Part shown: piece by piece, positions 31,450 to 40,951 of the stretch | How the letters are laid out: each line of letters opens with the position of its first letter | How positions within the stretch are numbered: the stretch's first letter is position 1 | Assembly (NCBI RefSeq): GCF_000743525.1 | Contig: NZ_JQGK01000014.1 | Span: forward strand, 33,236-97,235 | Length of the DNA stretch: 64,000 bases | DNA from: Sulfurospirillum sp. SCADC | GTDB lineage: Bacteria > Campylobacterota > Campylobacteria > Campylobacterales > Sulfurospirillaceae | Reading direction: 5' to 3' | Notes under the pieces: model-generated | What the model was told of the DNA's origin: nothing | What the model saw: the letters and a program-made list of their open reading frames with translations, nothing else | The model's database searches: none | Made by a program: the position numbers and the translations under genes

Positions 31450-31484
31450 GGCTATAATATCCTTTACATGTAAGGAGTGAGTCG

Positions 31485-32165
31485 ATGACAAATGTTTTGA
31501 TGATCGAGGATGATTTAGAACTCGCCGAAATTTTGATGGAGTACTTAGAGCAATTCGATATTAAGATTACCATCGCAGACGATCCTTATCTTGGACTTTC
31601 AACCCTTGACACTCAAAAATTTGATCTTGTGATTTTAGACCTTACCCTTCCAGGACTCGATGGTCTTGAAGTCTGTAAAGAGATACGCAAACGCCACAGT
31701 ATACCGATCATCATCTCCTCAGCACGTACCGACATTACCGACAAAGTGACTGCTTTGGAAAATGGCGCAGATGATTATCTTCCAAAACCTTACAATCCCA
31801 GAGAACTTCAAGCACGCATTATGAGCCTACTTCGCCGTCACAAAGGGCTGGTTCCTACCGAACAAAGTGTGCAAAAACCAAAAGATTTGATCTTAAATGA
31901 AGAGCAAATGAATATTTTATTACAAGGAAAAGAGCTGCATTTGACCGCTGCAGAATATGGCATTTTGGGGTATTTGATGAAAAAAGAGGGTGGCGTGGTT
32001 TCCAGAGAAGAGCTGATCTATAATATCGAAGCGATCAGTGAAGAGACAACCAATAAAAGCATCGATGTGATCATCGGCAGAATTCGTCAAAAATTAGGCG
32101 AAAACCCTAAGGAGCCAACGTATATCCATGCAATTCGTGGTGTGGGATATAAATTTCTACAATGA
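31485..32165 (+). CDS. cprR: OmpR-family response regulator (CprR-like)
   Basis: A 226-residue regulator. The receiver domain has the acidic pair (IEDD) near residue 7, phospho-acceptor Asp52 in VILDLTLPG, and K101 in LPKPYNPREL. A winged-helix DNA-binding domain fills residues 130-226 (LTAAEYGILGYLMKKEGGVVSREEL, then RGVGYKF). It overlaps the sensor kinase by 4 bp. Placement next to htrA fits C. jejuni CprR, which controls envelope and biofilm functions; the equivalence is by context and family. A palindrome at 31464-31473 abuts its ribosome-binding site (TACATGTAAGGAG). Confidence 0.85.
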   Translation: MTNVLMIEDDLELAEILMEYLEQFDIKITIADDPYLGLSTLDTQKFDLVILDLTLPGLDGLEVCKEIRKRHSIPIIISSARTDITDKVTALENGADDYLPKPYNPRELQARIMSLLRRHKGLVPTEQSVQKPKDLILNEEQMNILLQGKELHLTAAEYGILGYLMKKEGGVVSREELIYNIEAISEETTNKSIDVIIGRIRQKLGENPKEPTYIHAIRGVGYKFLQ

Positions 32166-33394
32166 CGAAATCTTCTATTTTCTACAGTATCACCTTTATT
32201 TTCGCCACCAGTATTGTCAGTATTTTTTTGGCACTCCTCTTTTTGCTGGAATATGACAAGCAAACCTATACCGAAAAGCTCAACACAAAGTACTCCATCA
32301 TCGCACGTGCCACGCTATTTCACCTCAATAATTTCATCACCAATGACGAGCTTAAAAGGCAAGTTCAAGGGTATCAAATGCGTGAAATTACCGATAAAGA
32401 AGACAAAGAGCAGATTATTCAAAATGCTCAAATTATTCAAAAAATTGCAGATCGTATTGGTACCAGTGCCATTTTACGCTACGAAAGCAACCATTACTTA
32501 CATATTGAGACCAAATACGCTTCCTTGCTGCTTAAAGATGAAGATTTTCAGCCTTACCGTTATGATCTGATCAAAGTTATTTTTGGTGTTGTGTTTGCCA
32601 TTATTATCATCGCGTATATTCTCACCATCCGTAAACTTAAACCGCTTCGGAAACTCAAACGCCAAATGGACCGTTTTGCACAAGGGAATCTTGACATCAA
32701 CTGCCAAACCGATGGGGAAGATGAGATTTCTCAAGTTGCCAATGCGTTTCACAACGCTGTTGAGCAGATCAATAAACTCAACCACTCCAGACAGCTTTTT
32801 TTACGTAACATTATGCATGAGCTCAAAACTCCGATTACCAAAGGACGCATCAGTGCGGAGATGCTTGAAAGTGGAAAACAGCGTGATCGACTGATTGGTA
32901 CGTTTGAAAAACTGGAGCTTCTCATTAATGAGTTTGCCTCCATTGAGCAGATCACCTCAGGCGAAGGGCTTAAAAATATTAAACCGTACCGTTTGGTGGA
33001 TATGCTCGATGAAGCGATTGATCTTGCAATGATCTCCCCTTCTCAGATTGAGATCGAACTGGATGATGAAATTATTTTACATGTAGACTTTAGGCTCTTT
33101 ACAACTGCGATGAAAAATGTGATCGATAATGGCATCAAATACTCTATTGATCAAACCATTAAAATCATGGCTACGAAAGAAAAAATCTCTTTTATTAGCC
33201 AAGGCAAACCTCTCAAATATGAACTTGAACACTACTTAGAGCCTTTTGTTCAAGAAAAAAACTCTCACCAAAGTTTTGGTTTAGGGCTCTATATTGTCCA
33301 CCACATTGTCAAAGCCCATCATATTAGCTTTACCTATGAACACAAAGAGGGGTATAATTATTTCAATTTTGAAAAAATTGAAACGTTAGCATAG
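32162..33394 (+). CDS. cprS: Membrane sensor histidine kinase (CprS-like)
   Basis: A 410-residue kinase with two membrane helices (near residues 7-28 and 138-160) around a small periplasmic sensor, a HAMP-like linker, the H box MHELKTPITKGRISAEML near residue 222, N box NVIDNGIKYS, and G2 box FGLGLYIVHHI. The region normally holding the DxGxG motif reads SQGKPL, a degenerate G1 box also seen in Campylobacter ArsS-type kinases. It is coupled to the response regulator by an ATGA overlap. Confidence 0.85.
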   Translation: MTKSSIFYSITFIFATSIVSIFLALLFLLEYDKQTYTEKLNTKYSIIARATLFHLNNFITNDELKRQVQGYQMREITDKEDKEQIIQNAQIIQKIADRIGTSAILRYESNHYLHIETKYASLLLKDEDFQPYRYDLIKVIFGVVFAIIIIAYILTIRKLKPLRKLKRQMDRFAQGNLDINCQTDGEDEISQVANAFHNAVEQINKLNHSRQLFLRNIMHELKTPITKGRISAEMLESGKQRDRLIGTFEKLELLINEFASIEQITSGEGLKNIKPYRLVDMLDEAIDLAMISPSQIEIELDDEIILHVDFRLFTTAMKNVIDNGIKYSIDQTIKIMATKEKISFISQGKPLKYELEHYLEPFVQEKNSHQSFGLGLYIVHHIVKAHHISFTYEHKEGYNYFNFEKIETLA

Positions 33395-33441
33395 ATTTTA
33401 CAGTACAATTAAGCACACAGCAGGAATATAAAGGAGTTTTT

Positions 33442-33843
33442 ATGTCTGGTATCACATTTTCAAAAATCAATCTTTCCCATCTTATTGATCACCATATTGC
33501 ACTTTTAGAGCGTTTTGGCATCAAAGATGAAGTGCCTTTTTCACTTATCTTTTTTTCCTTAGAAGAGCGTAAAGAGATCGATAGTCTAGAGATGTTTCAA
33601 CGCATACTTCGAAGAACCGATGCCATTTTTAACCACAGTAACCACTACGTGGTAATGCTGACAGGAACAGACTGGAATGGTGCAACGGAAGTGCTCTCAG
33701 GGATTCAAAACTTCTTAGATCAAGAACCGTTTGACAACGTTGTGACCTACCCAGAAGATGGTGCTGATGCCAAAGCACTATTACACAGACTACGTGATTT
33801 AGTGGAAACGAACTGCAATATTAAAACTGATCTTTTAAAGTAG
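33442..33843 (+). CDS. Small protein resembling a degenerate GGDEF domain
   Basis: A 133-residue cytosolic protein downstream of the two-component system, with AAAGGAG before its ATG. The order FSLIFFSLEE, RILRRTDAIF, NHYVVMLTGTDWNGATEVLSGIQNFL and a C-terminal ADAKALLHRLRDLVE follows the second half of GGDEF-fold domains, but the GGDEF signature is replaced by SNHYV and the metal-binding part is gone. An inactive or adaptor-type GGDEF fold is inference. It ends inside a terminator hairpin. The family was not recognised by name. Confidence 0.7.
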   Translation: MSGITFSKINLSHLIDHHIALLERFGIKDEVPFSLIFFSLEERKEIDSLEMFQRILRRTDAIFNHSNHYVVMLTGTDWNGATEVLSGIQNFLDQEPFDNVVTYPEDGADAKALLHRLRDLVETNCNIKTDLLK

Positions 33844-33861
33844 GCTTGTTAAGCCTACTTT
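33837..33861. terminator. Terminator between convergent genes
   Basis: AAAGTAGGCTT-GTT-AAGCCTACTTT is a perfect 11-bp stem covering the stop codon of the gene at 33442-33843 and ending at the stop of the convergent permease gene. It can serve both strands. Confidence 0.8.
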
Positions 33862-35064
33862 CTACTCATTTCGAAGGGTATCTAACACGTTAATTTGCGT
33901 TGCTTTATAGGCAGGATAATACGAAGAGAGCGCTACAATGACACTGGTTCCAACCACCGTTAAAATAAAATCCAACCAGGAGAGATCCAGAGGCAACCGT
34001 GCGGTGCCATACACATCTGCAGGCAAAGAGATAATGTCAAAAGAGCCTAACACAAAAAGGGCTAAAGAGCCTAAAAGAATGCCAAACACCATTCCCCCTC
34101 CGCCAATCACTAACCCAAGATAGAAGAAGGTATTTTTGATCTCTTTTTTATATGCTCCAAGGGAGAGTAAAAGAGCGATCTCTTTTCGTCTGTTCATTAC
34201 GGTCATCAAAAGAGAACTAATAATATTTAAGGATGCAATCAAAATAATCAGCATTAACACAATAAAAAGTGCGCGTTTTTCAAGAGCAAGGGCTGCAAAA
34301 AAGTTACCGTTCATCTGCCACCAACCCACAATACCTAAATCATCAGGAAGGATTTTACGAATTTTTTCAATATCGGCAAAGGGATCATCCGAATAGATGT
34401 GAATTCCATCAAAATGCCCCTCATCGTACTGCATCACTTGCGCCAGAGAGTCAAGGGTTGTGTACATGTACGTTTTATCATATGCCATCAAACCTGAGCG
34501 AAAAGAGCCTTGGTAGTTAAAGCGTTTCATCTTTGGAATGAGGCTCATGCCGCCAGGATCATTTTTTGTGAAGATAAGCGTTGCTTTTTCATCCGATGAA
34601 AATTGATGGGTTTTAGCGATCTCACTGCCCGTAATGAGGTCGTATTTATCCAATGTTTTACCCTGAATTGCCTCAGCAATAATGGCATTAATCTTCGCTT
34701 CCTCTTCAAAACGAACTCCAAAAAGCATGCCCCCTTCTAAGCGATTGCCTTTTTTGATAATCACTTGCGTCGAAATATAAGGGCTAAAGAGAAGTTTGGG
34801 AAATTGCTCTTTAAGCGTATTGAGTTGTGTTTGATCCACAGGTGAAAAACTACGCGAATAGATGGAGAGTGGATAATTCATCGTAAAAAGTTTCTTTTCA
34901 AACTCTTTGTCGAATCCATTCATAATCGCCATGGCAACCATCAAAACGGTTAAACCAATGGCAACTCCAAAAAAAGCAAGGAGGGAAATAACCGTGATAA
35001 AAGGTTGTGACTTGTCAAATCGTAAATACTTTTTGACAAGGTAGAGACTTAGATTTTTTTGCAC
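33862..35064 (-). CDS. Lipoprotein-releasing ABC transporter permease (LolC/LolE family)
   Basis: A 400-residue FtsX/MacB-type permease: one N-terminal membrane helix (residues 22-48), a large periplasmic domain, and three C-terminal helices, with LLMTVMNRRKEIALLLSLGAYKKEI near residue 290 as the MacB/FtsX signature. LolC/E proteins extract lipoproteins from the inner membrane for hand-off to LolA, which is encoded nearby at 37778-38293. The ATPase LolD is not in the window. It starts 9 bp after secA. Confidence 0.85.
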   Translation of the reverse strand: MQKNLSLYLVKKYLRFDKSQPFITVISLLAFFGVAIGLTVLMVAMAIMNGFDKEFEKKLFTMNYPLSIYSRSFSPVDQTQLNTLKEQFPKLLFSPYISTQVIIKKGNRLEGGMLFGVRFEEEAKINAIIAEAIQGKTLDKYDLITGSEIAKTHQFSSDEKATLIFTKNDPGGMSLIPKMKRFNYQGSFRSGLMAYDKTYMYTTLDSLAQVMQYDEGHFDGIHIYSDDPFADIEKIRKILPDDLGIVGWWQMNGNFFAALALEKRALFIVLMLIILIASLNIISSLLMTVMNRRKEIALLLSLGAYKKEIKNTFFYLGLVIGGGGMVFGILLGSLALFVLGSFDIISLPADVYGTARLPLDLSWLDFILTVVGTSVIVALSSYYPAYKATQINVLDTLRNE

Positions 35065-35073
35065 CCTATTCCC

Positions 35074-37653
35074 TTATGCCAAAAGCCCTTTTTTAGGACC
35101 ACTCTTACCACAACACTGTTTATACTTTTTACCACTTCCGCAAGGACATGGCTCATTACGCGCTGCTTTTTTATCTTTTTCATCTTCTTCGTCGGCATAA
35201 GGACTTTGATGTTGAAGTGTGGCATTAGCGTTAGCGGCTTCCATCCTTCGAATCATCTCTTCCATCGCACGCTTCTCTTCTTCTTCTTTGTTGTCCCTCA
35301 GTTGAACGATATGCAGTGTTCTAAAGCTCTCAAATTTGATCTGCTCTACCAGTTCAATGAAGAGGTTATAACTCTCTTTTTTGTACTCAGTCAGTGGATC
35401 TTTTTGGTTATACCCACGAAGACCAATACCTGTTTTTAAGATGTCCATCTGATACAAATGGGCTCTCCACGCATTATCAAGCACTTGAAGGTATAAAATA
35501 CGTTCAATCTCCTGGCGTTGCGTTGCATCCACCACAGACATTTTTGCATCAAAAGTTTTCTCTAATGATTCAAGAATAAACGTACGCAATGCGTCAAAAT
35601 CTAACCCTTCTAAAGCACTATGCTCAAAAGTTTCATTGAGATCATCTTGAAGAACTGAGATCAGGCGTTCTATGTTGTATTCACTCTGTGCAATGCCCTC
35701 GTAAATCTCTGCTTTAAAGAGCAAATTGGTCACAAATTCAAAACGAATCTCTTTAATTTTAGTGTCAATATCGAACGTTGGATTGAGAAGCTCATTTCTA
35801 AAGTTGTAAATCGTTTTACGTTGCTTATTGGCAACATCGTCGTACTCAAGGAGGTGTTTACGAGACTCAAAGTGAAGTGCTTCAACTTTTTTCTGTGCAT
35901 TTTCAACGGCGCGCGTCACCATTTTAGACTCGATGTGTTCACCCTCTTCAATGCCTAAACGCTCCATAATCGCTTTAATACGATCGCTTCCAAAAATCCG
36001 TAAGAGATTGTCTTCCAAACTTAAATAAAAGCGGCTTTTGCCGTTATCACCTTGACGACCGGAACGTCCGCGAAGCTGGTTATCAATACGACGACTCTCA
36101 TGACGCTCTGTTCCAATGATATAAAGACCCCCAAGGGCTTTAATTTCATCGGTAAGCTTGATGTCGACACCTCGACCTGCCATATTGGTTGCAATCGTTA
36201 CAGCGCCTTTGACACCAGCATCTTTAATAATCTGCGCCTCTTTTTCATGGTTCTTTGCATTTAAAACCGAATGTGGCACTTTCTCTTTTTTCAAAAGGGC
36301 ATGCAGTAGCTCACTTTTTTCAATCGAAGCTGTACCGACAAGAACGGGTTGTCCCTTTTCATGGCACACTTTAATGTCTTTAATGACCGCTTCAAATTTT
36401 TCACGCTCTGTTTTATAGATAAGATCGTTTTTATCTTCTCTACGCATTGGCACGTTAGTCGGAATAGAGATAACTTCCAAATTATAAATTTGAGCAAATT
36501 CGGTCGCTTCGGTTTGCGCCGTTCCTGTCATACCGGCTAATTTTTTATACAATCTAAAGTAGTTTTGAAAGGTGATGTCAGCCAAGGTTTGGGACTCTTC
36601 TTTGATCATAACACCCTCTTTTGCCTCTAAGGCTTGGTGCAATCCTTCAGAAAAACGTCTTCCTTCACTTAAACGACCGGTAAATTCATCAACGATGATA
36701 ATTTCGCCTTCACGAACCACATAATCCACATCGGCGGTAAACAGGTAACGTGCTTTGAGTGCTTGATCGAGGTGATGGGAGAGAACTGCATTGTCAAGGC
36801 TGTAGAGGTTATCGACACCGAAAAGTTTTTCAGCATTACTTATACCCTCTTCGGTCATTAAAACCGTTCTATTTTTCTCATCAATAGCAAAATCCGTCTC
36901 TTTGGTCAGCTGCTTAGCGACGCCATCAGCAATTTTATACCCATCAAGCGTACGGTTTGCAGGACCAGAGATAATCAAAGGAGTACGCGCCTCATCGATT
37001 AAAATAGAGTCCACTTCATCGACGATCACAAAATTATGAGAACGTTGAACTTTTTCATCCAACGAGTAACGCATATTATCGCGCAAGTAGTCAAACCCAA
37101 ACTCATTGTTGGTTCCATAGGTAATATCACTATCGTACTGCGCTTTACGTTTCGCATCATTTTCAAGGTCATTGGTCACAACACCCACACTCAAACCTAA
37201 AAAGTTATAGATACGTGCCATATCAGCCGCATCTCTTTTCGCAAGATAATCATTAACGGTAACGACGTGTACGCCTTCCCCTGACATAGCATTTAATACA
37301 ACGGGGAGCGTTGCCACGAGGGTTTTTCCTTCACCTGTTTTCATCTCAGCGATGTCGCCACCATGCAACACCAAACCACCCACCATTTGAACATCAAAAT
37401 GGCGCATGCCCGTGGTTCGTTTACTCGCTTCTCGTGTGATAGCAAATACATCATTTAAAATAGCATCTAAGGTAACCGTTCCCGCTTTAACATCGACTCT
37501 CAAAGCATTAAAGGCTTCTTTTAAGGCTTCATCACTCATCTTTTCATATGTCGGCTCTAAGGCATTGATCTTTTTTACGCGTACTTGGTGCTCTTTAATA
37601 ACGCGATCATTTTTAGTGCCAAAAATTTTACGAACAATATTACTCAACATCAT
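35074..37653 (-). CDS. secA: Preprotein translocase ATPase SecA
   Basis: SecA drives proteins through SecYEG. The 859-residue protein has Walker [12 protein letters not shown] near residue 100, the DEAD-type [15 protein letters not shown] near 210, the second nucleotide fold with RGRSGRQGD, and the C-terminal zinc-binding tail [13 protein letters not shown] that contacts SecB and phospholipid. The start is ATG 37653 or 37650; the family N-terminus ([14 protein letters not shown]) fits either. It contains no palindrome copy over 2.6 kb. Confidence 0.97.
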   Translation of the reverse strand: MMLSNIVRKIFGTKNDRVIKEHQVRVKKINALEPTYEKMSDEALKEAFNALRVDVKAGTVTLDAILNDVFAITREASKRTTGMRHFDVQMVGGLVLHGGDIAEMKTGEGKTLVATLPVVLNAMSGEGVHVVTVNDYLAKRDAADMARIYNFLGLSVGVVTNDLENDAKRKAQYDSDITYGTNNEFGFDYLRDNMRYSLDEKVQRSHNFVIVDEVDSILIDEARTPLIISGPANRTLDGYKIADGVAKQLTKETDFAIDEKNRTVLMTEEGISNAEKLFGVDNLYSLDNAVLSHHLDQALKARYLFTADVDYVVREGEIIIVDEFTGRLSEGRRFSEGLHQALEAKEGVMIKEESQTLADITFQNYFRLYKKLAGMTGTAQTEATEFAQIYNLEVISIPTNVPMRREDKNDLIYKTEREKFEAVIKDIKVCHEKGQPVLVGTASIEKSELLHALLKKEKVPHSVLNAKNHEKEAQIIKDAGVKGAVTIATNMAGRGVDIKLTDEIKALGGLYIIGTERHESRRIDNQLRGRSGRQGDNGKSRFYLSLEDNLLRIFGSDRIKAIMERLGIEEGEHIESKMVTRAVENAQKKVEALHFESRKHLLEYDDVANKQRKTIYNFRNELLNPTFDIDTKIKEIRFEFVTNLLFKAEIYEGIAQSEYNIERLISVLQDDLNETFEHSALEGLDFDALRTFILESLEKTFDAKMSVVDATQRQEIERILYLQVLDNAWRAHLYQMDILKTGIGLRGYNQKDPLTEYKKESYNLFIELVEQIKFESFRTLHIVQLRDNKEEEEKRAMEEMIRRMEAANANATLQHQSPYADEEDEKDKKAARNEPCPCGSGKKYKQCCGKSGPKKGLLA

Positions 37654-37777
37654 GTGATTTCACCTCTATTTTCTTTACTTTTATAGCATTCGTTTCTCTT
37701 AAAACTTGGGATTTTATCATACTTTTACTATCTATTTGATAAAACTCCATATCTTATTATCATCTCAAGGAGTATTT

Positions 37778-38293
37778 ATGCGATTTTTGGGAATGTTTCT
37801 TTTTTTAACCACACTCCTTTTTGCTAAAATCGAACACTTTAAAACGATTCAAAGTGATTTTACTCAAAAAGTAACAAACGATCAGAATAAAACCATTGTG
37901 TATGAGGGAACTTTTTATGCAACCAATGACAAAAAAGCACTATGGATTTATCAAAAACCTGTCGTTAAAAAAATCTATTTTAATAACACACGTGTTTTAA
38001 TTATTGAGCCAGAATTAGAGCAAGTGATTATTACAACACTGGAAAATACGCCTAATATTGCCCAATTGTTGCAAGAAGCAAAAGAGGTTTCAACCAACCA
38101 GTACATTACCCACTATCAAGAGACAACGTATACCATTCATACGCAAAAAGAACAGATTGAAAAAGTTTCGTACCGTGATAAACTCGATAATGCTGTCGAG
38201 ATTCTCTTCACCAACCCCTCCACCAATCTCTTTTTAGATGATGAACTTTTTCGTGCTGAAATCCCAAGAGGGTATGATATTGTCCGCGAATAA
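37778..38293 (+). CDS. lolA: Outer-membrane lipoprotein carrier protein LolA
   Basis: LolA carries lipoproteins across the periplasm. The start is ATG 37778 with CAAGGAG before it; an upstream ATG at 37706 adds 24 residues that do not look like a signal. The 171-residue protein begins with a signal peptide (MRFLGMFLFLTTLLFA) and shows FKTIQSDFTQKVTNDQNK and later RDKLDNAVEILFTNPS, matching short Campylobacterota LolA proteins. It is divergent from secA and convergent with the GGDEF-EAL gene, from which it is separated by only 3 bp. Confidence 0.88.
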   Translation: MRFLGMFLFLTTLLFAKIEHFKTIQSDFTQKVTNDQNKTIVYEGTFYATNDKKALWIYQKPVVKKIYFNNTRVLIIEPELEQVIITTLENTPNIAQLLQEAKEVSTNQYITHYQETTYTIHTQKEQIEKVSYRDKLDNAVEILFTNPSTNLFLDDELFRAEIPRGYDIVRE

Positions 38294-38311
38294 TCTTTAC
38301 ATGTAAAGATT
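38292..38311. terminator. 20-bp perfect palindrome at the lolA / GGDEF-EAL junction
   Basis: AATCTTTACATGTAAAGATT covers the lolA stop region on the plus strand and supplies the last codons (Leu-Tyr-Met) and the TAA stop of the GGDEF-EAL gene on the minus strand. It contains an exact TTACATGTAA. With no loop it would form a poor hairpin, so protein binding is as likely as termination. Confidence 0.5.
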
Positions 38312-40876
38312 TTCTGGAGGCATTGGTTTTCCAAAGAAATACCCTTGGAAATAGTGACACCCCATGGCTTTGAGTCTTTCAAACTGCTCTTCGCTCTCAA
38401 CCCCTTCGGCGATCACTTCCATATTGAAATTTTTACCAATGGAGATGATCGTCTCAACAATCAAAGCATCACTACGATCGGTAAGGAAATCCCGAATAAA
38501 CGATTGATCAATTTTAAGCTCATCCACATTCAGATGCTTCAAATACTGCAAACTCGAATACCCTGTTCCAAAATCATCCACAGAGAGGGAAACGCCTAAG
38601 GCTTTGAGTGCCTCTATCTTCACAAGCGCTTTAGCACTATCCCCAATCAAAAGGCTCTCTGTCAGCTCCAAACGAATCAACGAAGGCTTAATGGCGGTCT
38701 TTTTTAATGCGCTTTCCACTACGTGTACAAAATCTTCGCGTTCAAATTGTTTGGTGCTCACATTAATGGAGACGCGCCATTGTGACTTTTGGACATCATC
38801 TTCCCAACGCTTCACTTGCATCATGGCTTCACGTAAAACCCACTGCCCCAGTGGAACGATAAGACCTGACTCTTCACATAAGGGAATAAATTGCCCAGGA
38901 GGAATCAGCTCTCCATTAATTTTTTTCAAACGAATCAGTGCTTCAACGCCTATAACAGAAGCATTTTGATCGACTTGGGGTTGGTAATAGAGCAAAAATT
39001 GTTTCGAATCAATCGCATCTCTAAGCTGCTGAAGCATAGAAGATTTTTCTTCCATCACTTTTTGGATGTAAGGATCAAAAAAGCGAATCGTATTACGTCC
39101 ATCGCTTTTAGCCGCATACATCGCACTATCGGCATGACTCAGTAGCTCTTCAGCACTCTCATTCCCATCAAAAAGCCCAATACCAATACTCACCGTCATG
39201 TAAAAAGGATGCCCATCAATAATAAAAGGCTCTTTGGTCGCCAACAAAATTTGCAATGCAATCGCTTCGGCTCTCTTGGCCGCTTCTTCAAGGATATTTC
39301 CAAGATTGGGAAGAAGTAACGCAAACTCATCGCCTCCAAAGCGTGCAATGCTATTATTTTCCTGGGCATAGTGCTCCAATCTCTGTGCCATCATGACCAA
39401 GAGTTTATCACCTGTTTCATGACCTTTGAGATCATTGATGGATTTAAAATTGTCCAAATCCATAAAAAGAAGTGCACCAAACAGAGCGTTTTGTTTATTC
39501 GTAGCGATACAAAGCCTCATGTGTTCGGTTAAAAGGACTTTATTGGCAAGATGTGTCAATGGATCATAATAAGAGAGTTTTAAAATGCTCTCTTTTTGCA
39601 TAAATGAATTAATAGCAAACCCAATGTCACCGGCTAACTCTTCGATCATTGAGCGCTCTTCGGAACTAAATCCCTCTGGAATGGTAGTACATATACTCAA
39701 TACACCTAACGATGTATGCGTAAACCGATCGCTCTTCAGTGCTGTCACATACGCTTCACTCACATGATGACGACGCATGGTTTCTTGGCAACTCTGTGGT
39801 ACATCTTCACTCGCTCTGGTGATAATACGAAATCCGCCATGGTTAAAAACAGCCTCTTCCATTGCATTGATCTCATGCTCTTCATCAAAGCCTCGTGACT
39901 CTTTTACATGTAAAGCACCGTTTTCATACAAGGAGATTTTCACGTGGGCAAACGAGTCATTCGCAAAAAGACACAACGCTGTTTCATAAAGTAACTCTTG
40001 GAGTGTTTGAGTCGTAATCAGAATTTGATTGCTATCGGCAACCGTGCGTAAAACAGAGTAGAGATGTTTCTGGTGCGCATACGCTTTTTCAAGTTCAACA
40101 CTTTTTTGCACTAACGTTTTGGTACGCTCAATCACCAACGCTTCAAGCTCTCTTTTTTGCTCCACATCGCGCTTGGTAAGCTCTCTAATGGCAATATACA
40201 TCAAAGCCAGTAAGAAGAACATGACCAAAGAGCTAAAAAGCACCTCTTTCCAAAAAAAAGAGAAGACTTCATCAAAGAGAATATTTTTAGGAATTTTAAT
40301 ACTTGTGAGCCCTCGAACTTCACCCAGTTTATAACCATACGCATTGTCATAGCGTTTTGCAATGTAGGGTAACACTTCACTTTTCTGCCCATGGCATACC
40401 AAACAATACGCTTGAATCCGAAGAGGTGAAGCAAAAAAGAAAAACTCTTTACCGCCCTCTTTAATCAGTGCAATACTCTCATTTTTATCGGGATTTTGAT
40501 TGAAATACTTGATGGCATTTGTCTCGATCGCATCGGCTTGATTGATTGGATTTCGTGGACGATCTGAAACATTGTGCATGCGAATGCCTTGCGTAGAACG
40601 TTTCAAAAAATCCTCACTGATAGGGGAAGAGGCATGCGCAGGCAGAAATCCAATCGTAGAATCGTTAAGGTCAATACCACTTTGCAAAAATTGTTGATGG
40701 TAAACATACCGCATGGATGTAAAATAATCTTGAAGGGTTTTTGCTTTAGAGTACGCACGCAGCTGCGCTAAATTTTCAGCTTGATGGTAGAGAAAAAAGA
40801 CGACCAAAGTATTGGCACATAAGACACAAAAAGCAATAATCCAAAAAAGACGTTTGCTAAGATTGAGCTGTCTCAT
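38297..40876 (-). CDS. Haem-binding membrane GGDEF-EAL protein (c-di-GMP turnover)
   Basis: The start chosen is ATG 40876 after AAAGGGGG; an earlier ATG at 40903 lacks such a site. The 859 residues contain a membrane helix (12-31), a periplasmic Tll0287-like (DUF3365) domain with a c-type haem motif CLVCH at residues 158-162, a second helix near 205-225, a coiled coil, a GAF domain, a GGDEF domain with intact FGGDEF, and an EAL domain with EALIRL, LELTES, DDFGTGYSS and AEGVE intact. Both enzymatic halves may be active. The haem domain could sense redox state or a gas ligand. The last residues and stop come from a palindrome; a second copy (39904-39913) encodes LHVKES in the GAF domain. Confidence 0.9.
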   Translation of the reverse strand: MRQLNLSKRLFWIIAFCVLCANTLVVFFLYHQAENLAQLRAYSKAKTLQDYFTSMRYVYHQQFLQSGIDLNDSTIGFLPAHASSPISEDFLKRSTQGIRMHNVSDRPRNPINQADAIETNAIKYFNQNPDKNESIALIKEGGKEFFFFASPLRIQAYCLVCHGQKSEVLPYIAKRYDNAYGYKLGEVRGLTSIKIPKNILFDEVFSFFWKEVLFSSLVMFFLLALMYIAIRELTKRDVEQKRELEALVIERTKTLVQKSVELEKAYAHQKHLYSVLRTVADSNQILITTQTLQELLYETALCLFANDSFAHVKISLYENGALHVKESRGFDEEHEINAMEEAVFNHGGFRIITRASEDVPQSCQETMRRHHVSEAYVTALKSDRFTHTSLGVLSICTTIPEGFSSEERSMIEELAGDIGFAINSFMQKESILKLSYYDPLTHLANKVLLTEHMRLCIATNKQNALFGALLFMDLDNFKSINDLKGHETGDKLLVMMAQRLEHYAQENNSIARFGGDEFALLLPNLGNILEEAAKRAEAIALQILLATKEPFIIDGHPFYMTVSIGIGLFDGNESAEELLSHADSAMYAAKSDGRNTIRFFDPYIQKVMEEKSSMLQQLRDAIDSKQFLLYYQPQVDQNASVIGVEALIRLKKINGELIPPGQFIPLCEESGLIVPLGQWVLREAMMQVKRWEDDVQKSQWRVSINVSTKQFEREDFVHVVESALKKTAIKPSLIRLELTESLLIGDSAKALVKIEALKALGVSLSVDDFGTGYSSLQYLKHLNVDELKIDQSFIRDFLTDRSDALIVETIISIGKNFNMEVIAEGVESEEQFERLKAMGCHYFQGYFFGKPMPPENLYM

Positions 40877-40951
40877 GCAAATCCCCCTTTTGCTCCATGA
40901 CAAGACTTTCTTAGATTGTAATATCTCTTAACTTAAAGTGTCTTGTATCTT

